DNA of 64,000 nucleotides from Vicingus serpentipes (GCA_024103385.1 JAGFIT010000072.1:17100-81099); one strand, 5' to 3'; counted from the first letter of the stretch, positions 40,406 through 49,367 are shown. Translations and numbers: made by a program. The notes: generated from the letters alone by a model not told the origin.

Positions 40406-41101
40406 TTAATCATGCACCATGAATCGAAATCCTATCCCATGAACATTCATAATTTCAATATGCTCATCCTGGTTTAAATGCTTGCGAAGTTTAGCAATAT
40501 ATACATCCATACTTCTTGCATTAAAATAATTATCATCTTCCCAAATAGCTTTTAAGGCATATGTTCTTTCTAATACTTTTCCTTCACTAATAATCAATAA
40601 ACGAAGTAATTCATTTTCTTTTGAGGTTAATTTTTGCTCTGTCCCATTAATCGACAAAATACGTTTTTGAGCATCAAAATGATACTTTCCAATCTTAAAC
40701 TTAGTCTCTATTTGTTTTTCATTATCTCCTTTTGATCTTCTTAAAACTGCATTGATTCGAGCCAACAATTCTTCCATGCTAAATGGTTTTGGAATATAAT
40801 CATCCGCTCCTACTTTAAACCCTTGCAAAGTATCTTCTTTCATGGATTTTGCTGTTAAAAAAATAATTGGAATATCCTCATTAATTTTTCTAATCTCTTT
40901 AGCGAGTGTAAATCCATCCTTAACGGGCATCATCACATCCAACAAACACAAGTTATAAACCCCTTTCACAAAAAGTTTAAACGCTTCTTCTCCATTAGAA
41001 GCTAACACAGTATTATACCCTTTGGCTTTCAAGTAATCACATAATAAGTTTCCTAAATTAGTGTCGTCTTCTGCTAATAATATTTTGATGTTCTTATTCA
41101 T
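40406..41101 (-). CDS. OmpR-family response regulator
   Basis: 231-residue two-component regulator. The receiver domain has the acidic pair ED (about 11-12), the phospho-acceptor in LLDVMMPVKDG (about 55), the Thr in IIFLTAKS and the Lys in YIPKPFS. The C-terminal winged helix has LTSKENELLRLLI, KAIWEDDNYFNARSMDVYIAKLR and VHGIGFRF. It lies 9 nt downstream of its histidine kinase gene. The output genes are unknown; the exporter operon 114 nt downstream is one candidate. Confidence 0.96.
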   Translation of the reverse strand: MNKNIKILLAEDDTNLGNLLCDYLKAKGYNTVLASNGEEAFKLFVKGVYNLCLLDVMMPVKDGFTLAKEIRKINEDIPIIFLTAKSMKEDTLQGFKVGADDYIPKPFSMEELLARINAVLRRSKGDNEKQIETKFKIGKYHFDAQKRILSINGTEQKLTSKENELLRLLIISEGKVLERTYALKAIWEDDNYFNARSMDVYIAKLRKHLNQDEHIEIMNVHGIGFRFMVHD

Positions 41102-41110
41102 AGTTTTAAG

Positions 41111-42694
41111 TTAATTGGATTGAAATGGAAGATATACACTAAACTTTGTCCCTTTGCCGTATTCACTAACAACAGAGATCTCTCCATTATGTTTTTCTAT
41201 TAATGCTTTAACGTAATTTAATCCTAACCCAAACCCCTTAACGTTGTGTACATTTCCTGTTGGAACACGATAGAATTTATCAAAAATTTTATTCAAGTTT
41301 TCCTTTTTAATCCCTAATCCGTTATCTGAAACCGTTAACATAATCCCTTCTCTGATATTTTCAGTTGTTATAACAATACTTGGTGTTGTTGGGCTATATT
41401 TATTAGCATTATCTAATAAGTTGTAAACCATATTGGTTATATGCACTTTATCTGCAAAAAGAACTTGATTTTCTGCTCCTAGTTCTTTCTTAATTTGTCC
41501 TTTCTTACTAGAGACTTGAATAGAGATATTCGCCACCACCTCATTAATAATTTGGTGTAAGTTTAAGCTCTCTTTTTTTAGTTTTAAATCTTCATTATTC
41601 CATGTTGCACTTTTTAGCACTCGTTCCACAAGCACCCCTAGTCTTTTATTCTCTTGATAAATCATATTGACATAATTTGCCTTTACTTCTTTATTATCCG
41701 AGATATCTTTATCGTTAAGTGCTTCACACGCTAAAGAAATGGTAGATATTGGTGTTTTTAACTCATGTGTCATGTTGCTTATAAAATCATTCTTTACTTC
41801 TGAAAGTTTCTTTTGCTTAAAGATTGTTTGAATGGTATATGTAAATCCGAAAACAATAGAAATTAGGAGCAAAACTGAAGTCAACAACATGGCCCACATT
41901 GTTTTAAGCAAATAGCCTTTTTGATGTGGAAAATAAACACTTAAAAAATGAGGGTTTTCTAAAAGGTCATTAGGAAATAACTGGGCAAAATATCCTGACT
42001 GCCTAATTTTATCCACATTAGCAATTGAATCAATTAAAAGCTCCTGTCCATTATAATCAAAAACACCGTATTGAAATTTGGTTTTGATTCCTCTGTTTAA
42101 AAACTCCACTTTCAATAATGAATCTAAAATGTTTTTATTCAATCGTTCTAATACGGTTTTATACTTATTTGCTTCAAATAAACTCTCTAACACCTCATTC
42201 ACCATCAATGATTTTTCATTTTGCCTGTAATAGTACAATGAATCTTTTTTTCTCTTAGAAAAAGAATGTATCCCATTCCCTTGTATACTTAGTTGAAAAG
42301 CCATACCTCCATTGGGAGAAATGGATTGTATGGATTGCTCATAAATTTCTTCTCCCGACAAATTATTTTGTTGCCGCTCAGAAATTTTATATTGTACTCC
42401 ATTTTCCTCATAAACAGCTGTTGTATCATAGTCTAAATCTTTAAATTGGTTATTAATTTGTCCCATTCTCTTATTGAATAGTGCCTGCCCTTTTTGGTGA
42501 GCTTTAATCCGATTAATCGCCTCTATTTTTTCTAATCGGTTTGTAACAGAATAGATGGCTGATGTCACATCTCTTTTAAATTCTTCTTCTTTGAGTGTAA
42601 CCGCATTATTAATCCAATAAATTTGGATAGCCACTAACCCTATGAGTGATAGAGTAATTATTCCTATTAAAATATAGATATAATTTTTTTTCAT
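41111..42694 (-). CDS. Membrane sensor histidine kinase
   Basis: 527-residue kinase: membrane helix 1 (about 7-29), an extracytoplasmic sensor (about 30-265), helix 2 (about 266-288), HisKA with FISNMTHELKTPISTISLA (phospho-His about 312) and HATPase with NLLDNANKYSP, VSDNGLGIKKENL and VKGFGLGLNYVKAL. It forms a pair with the response regulator that follows after 9 nt. On the minus strand TATTTTTG (42702-42709) ends 8 nt from the ATG, so the transcript may be almost leaderless. Confidence 0.95.
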   Translation of the reverse strand: MKKNYIYILIGIITLSLIGLVAIQIYWINNAVTLKEEEFKRDVTSAIYSVTNRLEKIEAINRIKAHQKGQALFNKRMGQINNQFKDLDYDTTAVYEENGVQYKISERQQNNLSGEEIYEQSIQSISPNGGMAFQLSIQGNGIHSFSKRKKDSLYYYRQNEKSLMVNEVLESLFEANKYKTVLERLNKNILDSLLKVEFLNRGIKTKFQYGVFDYNGQELLIDSIANVDKIRQSGYFAQLFPNDLLENPHFLSVYFPHQKGYLLKTMWAMLLTSVLLLISIVFGFTYTIQTIFKQKKLSEVKNDFISNMTHELKTPISTISLACEALNDKDISDNKEVKANYVNMIYQENKRLGVLVERVLKSATWNNEDLKLKKESLNLHQIINEVVANISIQVSSKKGQIKKELGAENQVLFADKVHITNMVYNLLDNANKYSPTTPSIVITTENIREGIMLTVSDNGLGIKKENLNKIFDKFYRVPTGNVHNVKGFGLGLNYVKALIEKHNGEISVVSEYGKGTKFSVYLPFQSN

Positions 42695-42845
42695 TGAAAA
42701 ACAAAAATACGCTTAATGGCCTTAGACTTCTGATGATTAACACTTTTTAACATTTGTTAACTATGTTTTAACAAAGTGATCACTATTTTCCCTTTACCTT
42801 TGAATTGTTTTTGAAGAAAAACTACCACCTTAATTAATCCCGATA

Positions 42846-42863
42846 TTCCGATAGCTATCGGAA
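42846..42863. repeat. 18-bp perfect palindrome TTCCGATAGCTATCGGAA
   Basis: GC-richer than its surroundings, it lies in the gap between the kinase and comF-like genes. The core CCGATAG is shared with the atpB-atpE palindrome. It may be a regulator site or one copy of a dispersed family. Confidence 0.7.
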
Positions 42864-42893
42864 CCGGTACCCACCTGTTTAGTTAGTGCAAAA

Positions 42894-42922
42894 GAACTCC
42901 TCCGATGAAAAGGGAGGAGTTC
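42894..42922. terminator. Terminator of the comF-like gene
   Basis: GAACTCCTCC pairs with GGAGGAGTTC around a 9-nt loop, with T tracts on both strands. It lies 6 nt from the minus-strand stop at 42929. Confidence 0.8.
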
Positions 42923-42928
42923 GCTTTT

Positions 42929-43609
42929 TTATGCTGATGAAAAAGCAATAGCTGCAACATAAATTGTACAGTTGTATTCTTGTAAAACCGATGCACAAGC
43001 TTCTATTGTTGATCCTGTAGTAATTACATCATCCACCAATAGGATTGATTTATTCCTAAGCATTTCGCCATCCTTTACTTCAAAAACTGCTCGTACATTT
43101 TCCCAACGAGGATACCGACCTTTATTGGTTTGTGTATCAGAATTAATCTTTCTATACAAACAATTGGTATTCATAGTAACTCCTAATTGAGTTGCCAACC
43201 CTTTAGCAAAAAATTCACTTTGATTATATCCTCTTTTTTTTAATTTCTTTCCATGTAAAGGAACAGGTATAATTAGGTCGATATTCGTATAATGAATTGA
43301 TTCTTTTAACTCCATACCGTACAACTCCCCTATTTTTACTCCCACTTCTTTATGTCCTTTGTATTTTAACTGGTGCAATAAGTGTTGTACACTACTTTTT
43401 TTATCAAATTGGTAATATGCCCCAGCCATTTCAATAGTAATTCGCCCCCAAAAAATCTGATTTAATGAATTTGTTTTATCTAGATGATGATTGGTTTTAG
43501 GTAAATTGATTTGACATGCAGTACATATAACCTGTTCATTTTTAAGTAATGCTTCATTACAAGCAGCACACAAATGAGGAAATATTAAATTAAAAAAATC
43601 GTTGAACAT
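42929..43609 (-). CDS. ComF family phosphoribosyltransferase-like protein
   Basis: 226-residue double-zinc-ribbon/PRTase protein. The N-terminus has CAAC and CTAC (zinc ribbon, about residues 14-43), then IDLIIPVPLHGKKLKKRGYNQSE, and the PRPP-binding loop ILLVDDVITTGSTIEAC (about 190-206). The ATG at 43609 is chosen because it places MFNDFFNLIFPHLCAAC at the N-terminus as in the family; the 23 codons before it are AT-rich and show no homology. Family members are linked to DNA uptake in transformable bacteria. Confidence 0.9.
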   Translation of the reverse strand: MFNDFFNLIFPHLCAACNEALLKNEQVICTACQINLPKTNHHLDKTNSLNQIFWGRITIEMAGAYYQFDKKSSVQHLLHQLKYKGHKEVGVKIGELYGMELKESIHYTNIDLIIPVPLHGKKLKKRGYNQSEFFAKGLATQLGVTMNTNCLYRKINSDTQTNKGRYPRWENVRAVFEVKDGEMLRNKSILLVDDVITTGSTIEACASVLQEYNCTIYVAAIAFSSA

Positions 43610-43715
43610 GAATGTGTTACTTGTTATACACAAATAAATATGCATAACTTTTAATTCAAAAAAAATTGACCATTTCAAATAAAACTAATTTTGGTTGAAT
43701 AAAATATTTTTAAGG

Positions 43716-44642
43716 ATGGAAAATAAAGAAACGACAACTATTCCGACAGAAAAGAAAAAAAACAATCCCAATAAATTAATGGTTGTTGTGATTATCCTTT
43801 TACTAGGATTTTGTAGCTATCTAATATGGCAAAACATGCAATTACAAGAATTAATTGTAAATAATGAGATAGTTATTACTGATGTTTCTTCTGAAAGAGA
43901 TCAAGTACAGGCAGACTTAGAAGAGATGCTTGCTCAATATAATACTATGGAGACCACCAATGAGAAATTAAGTGCCGAATTGGCTGCTGAGAAAGCAAAA
44001 ATAGAGGAGTTGATTAAAAAAACGAAAGGCAAAGATTGGTCGATATACAAATTAAAAAAAGAAACCGAAACCCTACGAAAAATAATGAAAGGCCTTTACG
44101 TTCAGTTAGATTCTCTCCAGCAAGCAAATGGGGCCCTCGAAGAAGAAAACTATACTGTAAAAACGGAACTGAACAATGAAAAAAATGTGACTAAAAATTT
44201 AACCGAAAGAAATGAAGATTTATCCGATTTAGTAACTGTTGCTTCTTACCTTAAAACAAGCGACTTAAAATCTTATGGTGTTAAGATAAAAAACGATAAT
44301 ACTGGAAAAATGACGGATAAAGCTAAACGAACAGGAAAAATTAGAACCGAGTTCACTATTCTTAAAAACAGTATTACAATTCCTGGTAAAAAATGGATTT
44401 ATGTTCGTATTTTAACTCCTGACGGAAAAGTATTATCAGAAAAAACAGACGACAGTAATAAATTTGATTTTAATGGAGTAAGAGGCTTGTATTCTTCAAA
44501 AAAACAAATTGATTATAAAAATCAAGCATTATCCTTAACCATTGATTGGCAAAAAACAGAAGATTTTCCAATAGGAGAATACAACGTAGAAGTTTATGCT
44601 GACGGTGTTGATATAGGAAAAACAAAATTCTTTTTAGAATAA
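43716..44642 (+). CDS. Unknown membrane-anchored coiled-coil protein
   Basis: 308-residue protein of no recognised family. It has a short polar head (MENKETTTIP), one membrane helix (about 21-39, LMVVVIILLLGFCSYLIW) and a long coiled coil (about 40-170, many E/K heptads). A C-terminal beta-rich domain (about 175-308) includes IRTEFTILKNSITIPGKKWI and DWQKTEDFPIGEYNVEVYAD. The ATG at 43716 replaces an upstream TTG (43695). It precedes the DUF3078 barrel gene by 28 nt and may form an envelope-spanning pair with it. Confidence 0.75.
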   Translation: MENKETTTIPTEKKKNNPNKLMVVVIILLLGFCSYLIWQNMQLQELIVNNEIVITDVSSERDQVQADLEEMLAQYNTMETTNEKLSAELAAEKAKIEELIKKTKGKDWSIYKLKKETETLRKIMKGLYVQLDSLQQANGALEEENYTVKTELNNEKNVTKNLTERNEDLSDLVTVASYLKTSDLKSYGVKIKNDNTGKMTDKAKRTGKIRTEFTILKNSITIPGKKWIYVRILTPDGKVLSEKTDDSNKFDFNGVRGLYSSKKQIDYKNQALSLTIDWQKTEDFPIGEYNVEVYADGVDIGKTKFFLE

Positions 44643-44670
44643 TTTTCATTTTCTAAGCCTTTTTTAATAA

Positions 44671-45645
44671 ATGAAAAAAATATTTGTCCTCTTAGCTTCA
44701 ATTTTAATTATTGGAAATACTTCTGCTCAGCCAATTGAAGCAGATAAAGTTTTAGAAGCCGAAGAAATAATAAAAAATGAAAACAAAGATACACTTGATG
44801 GATGGTCAACTGGAGGTGTTTTTGGTATCAATTTTACTCAAGTTAGTTTAACAAATTGGTCGGCAGGTGGTGAAAATTCTATTTCATTAAATACTTTTTT
44901 AAGTGTTTTTGCCAACTACCAAAAAGGGAACACTTCTTTTGATAATTCGCTAGACGTTGGTTATGGTTTTCTAAAATCAGGAAACGCCAATACTCGAAAA
45001 ACAGATGACAAAGTTGATTTTACTTCTAAATTTGGACACAAAGCTTCTAAAGGTTGGTATTATGCTGGGTTAGCTAACTTTAAAACTCAAATGATGCCTG
45101 GATATAATTACCCTGATGACTCAACTAAAATATCTGATTTCATGGCTCCTGCTTATATTTTAGGAGCCATTGGAATGGATTATAAGCCTAATAAATATTT
45201 TACAATGTTCATCTCTCCCTTCACTACTAAAATTACCATTGTAAATAATCAAAATTTGGCTAATGCAGGAGCTTATGGTGTTGATGCTGCCGTACTAGAC
45301 ACACTAAATAATATTATCACCAAAGGAAAATCAATTCGTTCTGAATATGGAGGATACTTAAGAACGATCTTTAAAAAGAGTGTAATGAAAAATGTTAACC
45401 TTCAAACAAAGCTAGAATTATTTTCTAATTATGGAAAAAACCCTTCGAATATTGATGTTAACTGGGAAACATTAATTACTATGAAAGTGAATAAATACAT
45501 CAAAGCTTCTATCTCTACACTACTCTTTTATGATGATGATATCAAAATTGCTATTGATAAAAACAATGATGGTATAATTGATAAGGTTGGCCCGCGAGTT
45601 CAATTCAAAGAAATTTTAGGAATAGGTATTTCTTTTGATTTATAG
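44671..45645 (+). CDS. DUF3078 outer-membrane protein
   Basis: 324-residue protein with signal peptide (about 1-19, ending TSAQ). A segment matching the DUF3078 family follows (GWSTGGVFGINFTQVSLTNWSAGGENSIS, here quoted in part: INFTQVSLTNWSAGG). Alternating aromatic and polar strands continue to a C-terminal Phe-rich end (GIGISFDL), consistent with an outer-membrane beta barrel. Function is unknown for the family. It follows the coiled-coil protein closely and is probably in the same transcript. Confidence 0.87.
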   Translation: MKKIFVLLASILIIGNTSAQPIEADKVLEAEEIIKNENKDTLDGWSTGGVFGINFTQVSLTNWSAGGENSISLNTFLSVFANYQKGNTSFDNSLDVGYGFLKSGNANTRKTDDKVDFTSKFGHKASKGWYYAGLANFKTQMMPGYNYPDDSTKISDFMAPAYILGAIGMDYKPNKYFTMFISPFTTKITIVNNQNLANAGAYGVDAAVLDTLNNIITKGKSIRSEYGGYLRTIFKKSVMKNVNLQTKLELFSNYGKNPSNIDVNWETLITMKVNKYIKASISTLLFYDDDIKIAIDKNNDGIIDKVGPRVQFKEILGIGISFDL

Positions 45646-45756
45646 CTTATCCATAAGAAATCCAATTTTATATAAGAAATAGCTCAACTCATCGCCAATT
45701 TCCTTTTACTATATTAAAAGAATTAATTACTTTCACTATAAAAATTAAGGTATAGA

Positions 45757-45784
45757 GGCAACCTTAATTCTTATCTTACGTCTA
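45757..45784 (+). promoter_or_regulatory. ECF-type promoter of the ECF sigma gene (autoregulation)
   Basis: GGCAAC (45757-45762), 16 nt, then CGTCTA (45779-45784), in the context ACGTCTATAG. The sigma gene starts 12 nt later. Position and match suggest that the sigma factor transcribes its own gene. Confidence 0.65.
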
Positions 45785-45795
45785 TAGTAAAAATA

Positions 45796-46368
45796 ATGGA
45801 TCAAAAAGATCAGCATATTTTAGATGACATTGTAAAAAGATGTGTCAAAGGTGATCGAAAGGCCCAGCGGGAACTGTATAAATGTTTTTACAGTAAAATG
45901 ATGGGAGTTTGTTATAGGTACTCTAATAATGCTGAAGATGCAAAAGATTTATTACAAGATGGGTTTGTGAAGGTATTTTCTAATTTAAAGAAATACAATT
46001 TTGATGGTTCTTTAGAAGGTTGGATTAGACGAATAATGGTAAATACAGCTATTGATTATTATCGGAAAAATAAAGATGTTTTTTTCGTGGATAGTAATGA
46101 CGACTATATTTTAGAGAATAATAATACAGTTAGTGCTAATAGTATTTACAGTCAATTTGGAGTTAATGATATTATGGAAGCAATTCAATCATTAAGTCCT
46201 GCTTATAAAGCCGTTTTTAACTTAAGCGTAATTGAGGGTTACCCGCATAAAGACATCGCTAAAAAACTAAATATAAGTGAAGGCGCATCTAAATCAAACT
46301 TAGCTAAAGCCAAACAAAATTTAAAAAACCTGTTAAAACAAAAAGAAATTAACCATAGCAATGGATAA
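45796..46368 (+). CDS. ECF-type RNA polymerase sigma factor
   Basis: 190-residue group 4 sigma factor. Region 2 is visible in YSNNAEDAKDLLQDGFVKVF and GWIRRIMVNTAIDYYRK (about 45-90). Region 4 with its helix-turn-helix is in LSPAYKAVFNLSVIEGYPHKD and IAKKLNISEGASKSNLAKAK (about 133-175). It lacks regions 1.1 and 3. It directs RNA polymerase to promoters with an AAC -35 and a CGTC -10. The 3' end overlaps the next gene by 8 nt, as in sigma/anti-sigma pairs. It is preceded by a matching promoter. Confidence 0.95.
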   Translation: MDQKDQHILDDIVKRCVKGDRKAQRELYKCFYSKMMGVCYRYSNNAEDAKDLLQDGFVKVFSNLKKYNFDGSLEGWIRRIMVNTAIDYYRKNKDVFFVDSNDDYILENNNTVSANSIYSQFGVNDIMEAIQSLSPAYKAVFNLSVIEGYPHKDIAKKLNISEGASKSNLAKAKQNLKNLLKQKEINHSNG

Positions 46369-47605
46369 CTTAATAAAAGAAAAATTAGAGCAATTCAATG
46401 TTCCTTACAACGAATCCCACTGGGCTGAGATGGAAGGAAGATTAAATACCATACGTACCAACAAAATAAAGCGAAATGTGATGAGTACCATTGGTGTGTC
46501 TGCGTTAATTGCCATTTCTAGTTATTTTTATTATGCTAATGACAATAACCAACTTACCGAAACTAAAAATACAGATACAACGGAAATTATTTCGGCAGAA
46601 AACAATACCCCTCAAAAAGAAACTACTTTAAATATAAAACAAACTGAACAAAAAAATAGCTCAGATAGTCCTACTGTAAATTTATCACAAAACAACACTA
46701 CCGTAACGGATAAGAATGTTATTGAAGAAAAAGACATCGACAAAACAATTTCTTCTCCTGTTAATGTGACTGAAAATACCAATAATACAAATCCTAAAGA
46801 GACTATTTTGAGTGCCGAATTTATAATATTCAACAATTATGTATGTATGGGGGAAGAAGTAAGTTTTGAAACACAAGAAAAAACTGTTCCTGTTTCCTAT
46901 CATTGGGATTTTGGAGATGGAACTACCTCTGTAAAACAAAACCCTACACATCGTTATAATGAAAGCGGAAAATTTGATGTTACTTTAACATTAATTAATC
47001 GGCAAACAGGTGTTGAAACTAAACATACCGAAAGAAATGCAGTAACCATTTTACCTCAACCCCAGGCAGATTTTAGCTACAATGAAACGGCTTTAAAACA
47101 TGATGATAATAAATTGAAATACCCTTATACTACATTTTACAATAAAGATGTCAGCAACGATAACACTTACGTATGGAACTTTGGAAATGGAGAAACCACT
47201 ACTTCTCCAAATCCACAAACAATTTATAATCAAAAAGGAAAATATACTGTTTTTCTAACCGTTAAGAATAGCTATGGGTGTTATAGCTCTACTTCTAAAA
47301 ACATAACTATTCAACACTCATTTAACCTCTATGCCCCTAATGCTTTTACTCCTGACGGAGATGGAGAAAATGATGCTTTTATTCCTAAAGCACTATTAGG
47401 GTGGGATGTTCAATTTGAAATGATTATTACAGATAAAACAGGAAAAGTAGTATTCCAATCTTCAGATAAAAATGAACCTTGGAAAGGGAAATTAAATAAT
47501 ATTGGAGCTTCATTACCTGCTGGAATTTATTTGTGGAAAGTAATCACCTATGATGCCGATAAAAACCCTCATCAACACATGGGTAAAATCAACTTGCTCA
47601 ATTAG
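46361..47605 (+). CDS. Anti-sigma-like one-pass membrane protein with PKD domains and T9SS type B C-terminal domain
   Basis: 414 residues. The head (about 1-39: KEKLEQFNVPYNESHWAEME then basic NKIKRN) is short and polar, like cytoplasmic anti-sigma heads in this phylum (inference). A single membrane helix spans 40-59. A low-complexity Asn/Thr/Glu linker (about 60-150) follows, then two PKD domains (about 150-230 with YHWDFGDGTTS and 235-320 with VWNFGNGETT). A gliding-type T9SS type B domain (about 325-414: YAPNAFTPDGDGENDAFIP, PAGIYLWKV) ends the protein. The helix starts at residue 40, too far in for a normal signal peptide, so the protein should stay in the inner membrane despite its sorting domain. 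Overlaps the sigma gene by 8 nt. Confidence 0.85.
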   Translation: MDNLIKEKLEQFNVPYNESHWAEMEGRLNTIRTNKIKRNVMSTIGVSALIAISSYFYYANDNNQLTETKNTDTTEIISAENNTPQKETTLNIKQTEQKNSSDSPTVNLSQNNTTVTDKNVIEEKDIDKTISSPVNVTENTNNTNPKETILSAEFIIFNNYVCMGEEVSFETQEKTVPVSYHWDFGDGTTSVKQNPTHRYNESGKFDVTLTLINRQTGVETKHTERNAVTILPQPQADFSYNETALKHDDNKLKYPYTTFYNKDVSNDNTYVWNFGNGETTTSPNPQTIYNQKGKYTVFLTVKNSYGCYSSTSKNITIQHSFNLYAPNAFTPDGDGENDAFIPKALLGWDVQFEMIITDKTGKVVFQSSDKNEPWKGKLNNIGASLPAGIYLWKVITYDADKNPHQHMGKINLLN

Positions 47606-47750
47606 AAAAATTACCCACATTTATACCTTATAAAGAAAACTGTTAAAAGTTAGTACCTGATTGATTAACAATCAACTGTTAACACTTACTCCTTCTATTC
47701 GTAAAGATAATTAAGTCAAAATTCTAGTTTTGTGCTGATATATCCTTTAT

Positions 47751-48014
47751 ATGCACAACAAATCAACATACTATAATGATTGCTCTTTTATTAAAAGTTT
47801 TATTAGCATTAATGATTTGCGAGAATTAGAATACAAAGACTTAGATTTAAAACCTAATGAAAGGCTTGCTTTAAAGAATTTTGATAGATACAGAATAGTT
47901 GAATTAAACAAACAAAAAACAGAGGAGCAATTTCATAATAAGTATATGCAACTTCAAGTAATGGCCAATTTAAGTCCATTTGAAGAATTCTTAAAGGAAG
48001 AGTACTTTTTGTAA
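47751..48014 (+). CDS. Small unknown protein
   Basis: 87-residue soluble, charged protein (DLRELEYKDLDLKPNERLALKNF is its core, quoted only in part: ELEYKDLDLKPNERLALK). No signal peptide, membrane helix or known motif is seen. TAGTTTTG at 47725-47732 fits the TAnnTTTG promoter element, leaving a leader of about 12 nt before the ATG. Codon use is normal for the region. Real-gene status is likely but the function is unknown. Confidence 0.6.
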   Translation: MHNKSTYYNDCSFIKSFISINDLRELEYKDLDLKPNERLALKNFDRYRIVELNKQKTEEQFHNKYMQLQVMANLSPFEEFLKEEYFL

Positions 48015-48077
48015 TATTTATAACTCGTCTTCTAAAAATTTATTATCTTTATTAGCTTATTTATTGAACTCTATTCT

Positions 48078-49142
48078 ATGAAAAGATTAATACTACACCT
48101 TCTATTGATACTATCCTCGTCATTATTAATTGCCCAACCAATATTAACGAATAGTAATTTTACTCCTGTTGCAGGAGAAAGTCAACTTTATTTCGTTGCT
48201 GACACCAATAGCGTAATTGATAACACAACAGGAGCTAACGTTATTTTTAATTACACTCAACTTAGAGATTACGGACAAACTCAAACTCAGTATTTTGTAG
48301 ATCCTACGACAACAGCTAACACATCCGATTATCCTTCCGCAACATATACGGATACTACTGGAGGTTTCGCAGGCAACATGAAATACAACCAAAGTTTTAC
48401 TACCGACAGCCTTAATATTATTGGATTAGTACTTGATATCAATTCTTTTGGAAGGGTTGTTGCTAAGTATGATGACGATCCAGAAATTATTATGAAGTTT
48501 CCTTTTGGTTATGGAGATACCTATACAGATGATTATGGAGGAACATTTACTTCAGCAGCTGCACCACTCCCTACAAAAGGAAGAGGCTCTGTTACAGTAA
48601 CAGCGGATGCTTGGGGCACTCTTGAATTACCTATGTCCGTAACTATTGATAGTGTATTGCGTGTTGTACGAGTAGAAGATTTATTAACGGATACTATTTT
48701 TTTACAGCCGATACTACCTAATATTTTACCTATTCAAGTTAGTGCTATTCAAACTAGCTATTATAAACCTAGCTTAAGTAAAAACCCTCTCTTATCGTTT
48801 ATAGAAACATATATTGCTGGTGATACTATTATTACCGTTGTTTCGCAATACGATATGTTTGGTGTTGGAATAGAAGAATTTAAAGAAAACATTCAACTAA
48901 ATATATTTCCCAACCCAACAAGTAGTGTTACATCTGTTTCTTTTAATTTAGAAACCGCTACATTTGTTACAGCTCAATTAATGAACAGTGTAGGACAAAA
49001 AGTTGCTTTAATATATAATGGTCAGCTACAAAAAGGAAGTAATAAGCTAAACATTGATACTTCTAACTTAAGCAAAGGTATTTACCTGATTAATTTAACC
49101 TTTGGAAACAAAACAATTACCGCAAAGCTGTTGGTTGAATAG
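48078..49142 (+). CDS. Secreted protein with T9SS type A signal
   Basis: 354-residue exported protein. A signal peptide (about 1-19, ending LLIAQ) precedes a beta-rich body of about 240 residues with no recognised family, followed by a type A sorting domain (about 275-354: NIFPNPTSSVTSVSFNL, LSKGIYLINLTF, AKLLVE). It is a further T9SS cargo near the ECF pair, but its upstream region has only a CGTC at 48026 without a CAAC partner, so regulation by the ECF factor is not supported. A terminator follows at 49170. Confidence 0.82.
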   Translation: MKRLILHLLLILSSSLLIAQPILTNSNFTPVAGESQLYFVADTNSVIDNTTGANVIFNYTQLRDYGQTQTQYFVDPTTTANTSDYPSATYTDTTGGFAGNMKYNQSFTTDSLNIIGLVLDINSFGRVVAKYDDDPEIIMKFPFGYGDTYTDDYGGTFTSAAAPLPTKGRGSVTVTADAWGTLELPMSVTIDSVLRVVRVEDLLTDTIFLQPILPNILPIQVSAIQTSYYKPSLSKNPLLSFIETYIAGDTIITVVSQYDMFGVGIEEFKENIQLNIFPNPTSSVTSVSFNLETATFVTAQLMNSVGQKVALIYNGQLQKGSNKLNIDTSNLSKGIYLINLTFGNKTITAKLLVE

Positions 49143-49169
49143 CAACCACATATTTGTTGTTAAAGTATA

Positions 49170-49202
49170 AAAAAAGGAATCTTTGTTGGATTCCTTTTTT
49201 TA
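49170..49202 (+). terminator. Terminator after the T9SS cargo gene
   Basis: AAAAAAGGAATC (49170-49181) pairs with GATTCCTTTTTT (49189-49200) around TTTGTTG. Confidence 0.85.
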
Positions 49203-49331
49203 TGGTATGGCGTTTCATTTTTAACCTAATTTTAATGTAAAAGGTATTGTAAGCTGAAAACTCTACCTTCATTACAGCCCTGTTTTTTTTAAATTTACTA
49301 CTAATTTTTTTCATATATAGTTTTTTATATG

Positions 49332-49356
49332 TATATTTGTATCTATAAATATAGAT
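49332..49356 (+). promoter_or_regulatory. Promoter and operator of the persulfide operon
   Basis: TATATTTG (49332-49339) fits TAnnTTTG. It is followed at once by the perfect palindrome ATCTATAAATATAGAT (49341-49356), which would cover the transcription start. An ArsR repressor bound there would block initiation. The ATG of the arsR gene is at 49368. Confidence 0.65.
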
Positions 49357-49367
49357 AACTATATATT

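Noticed and set aside
48026..48029. CGTC upstream of the T9SS cargo gene at 48078 as an ECF -10
   Set aside because: No CAAC-like -35 is found at 16-17 nt upstream.
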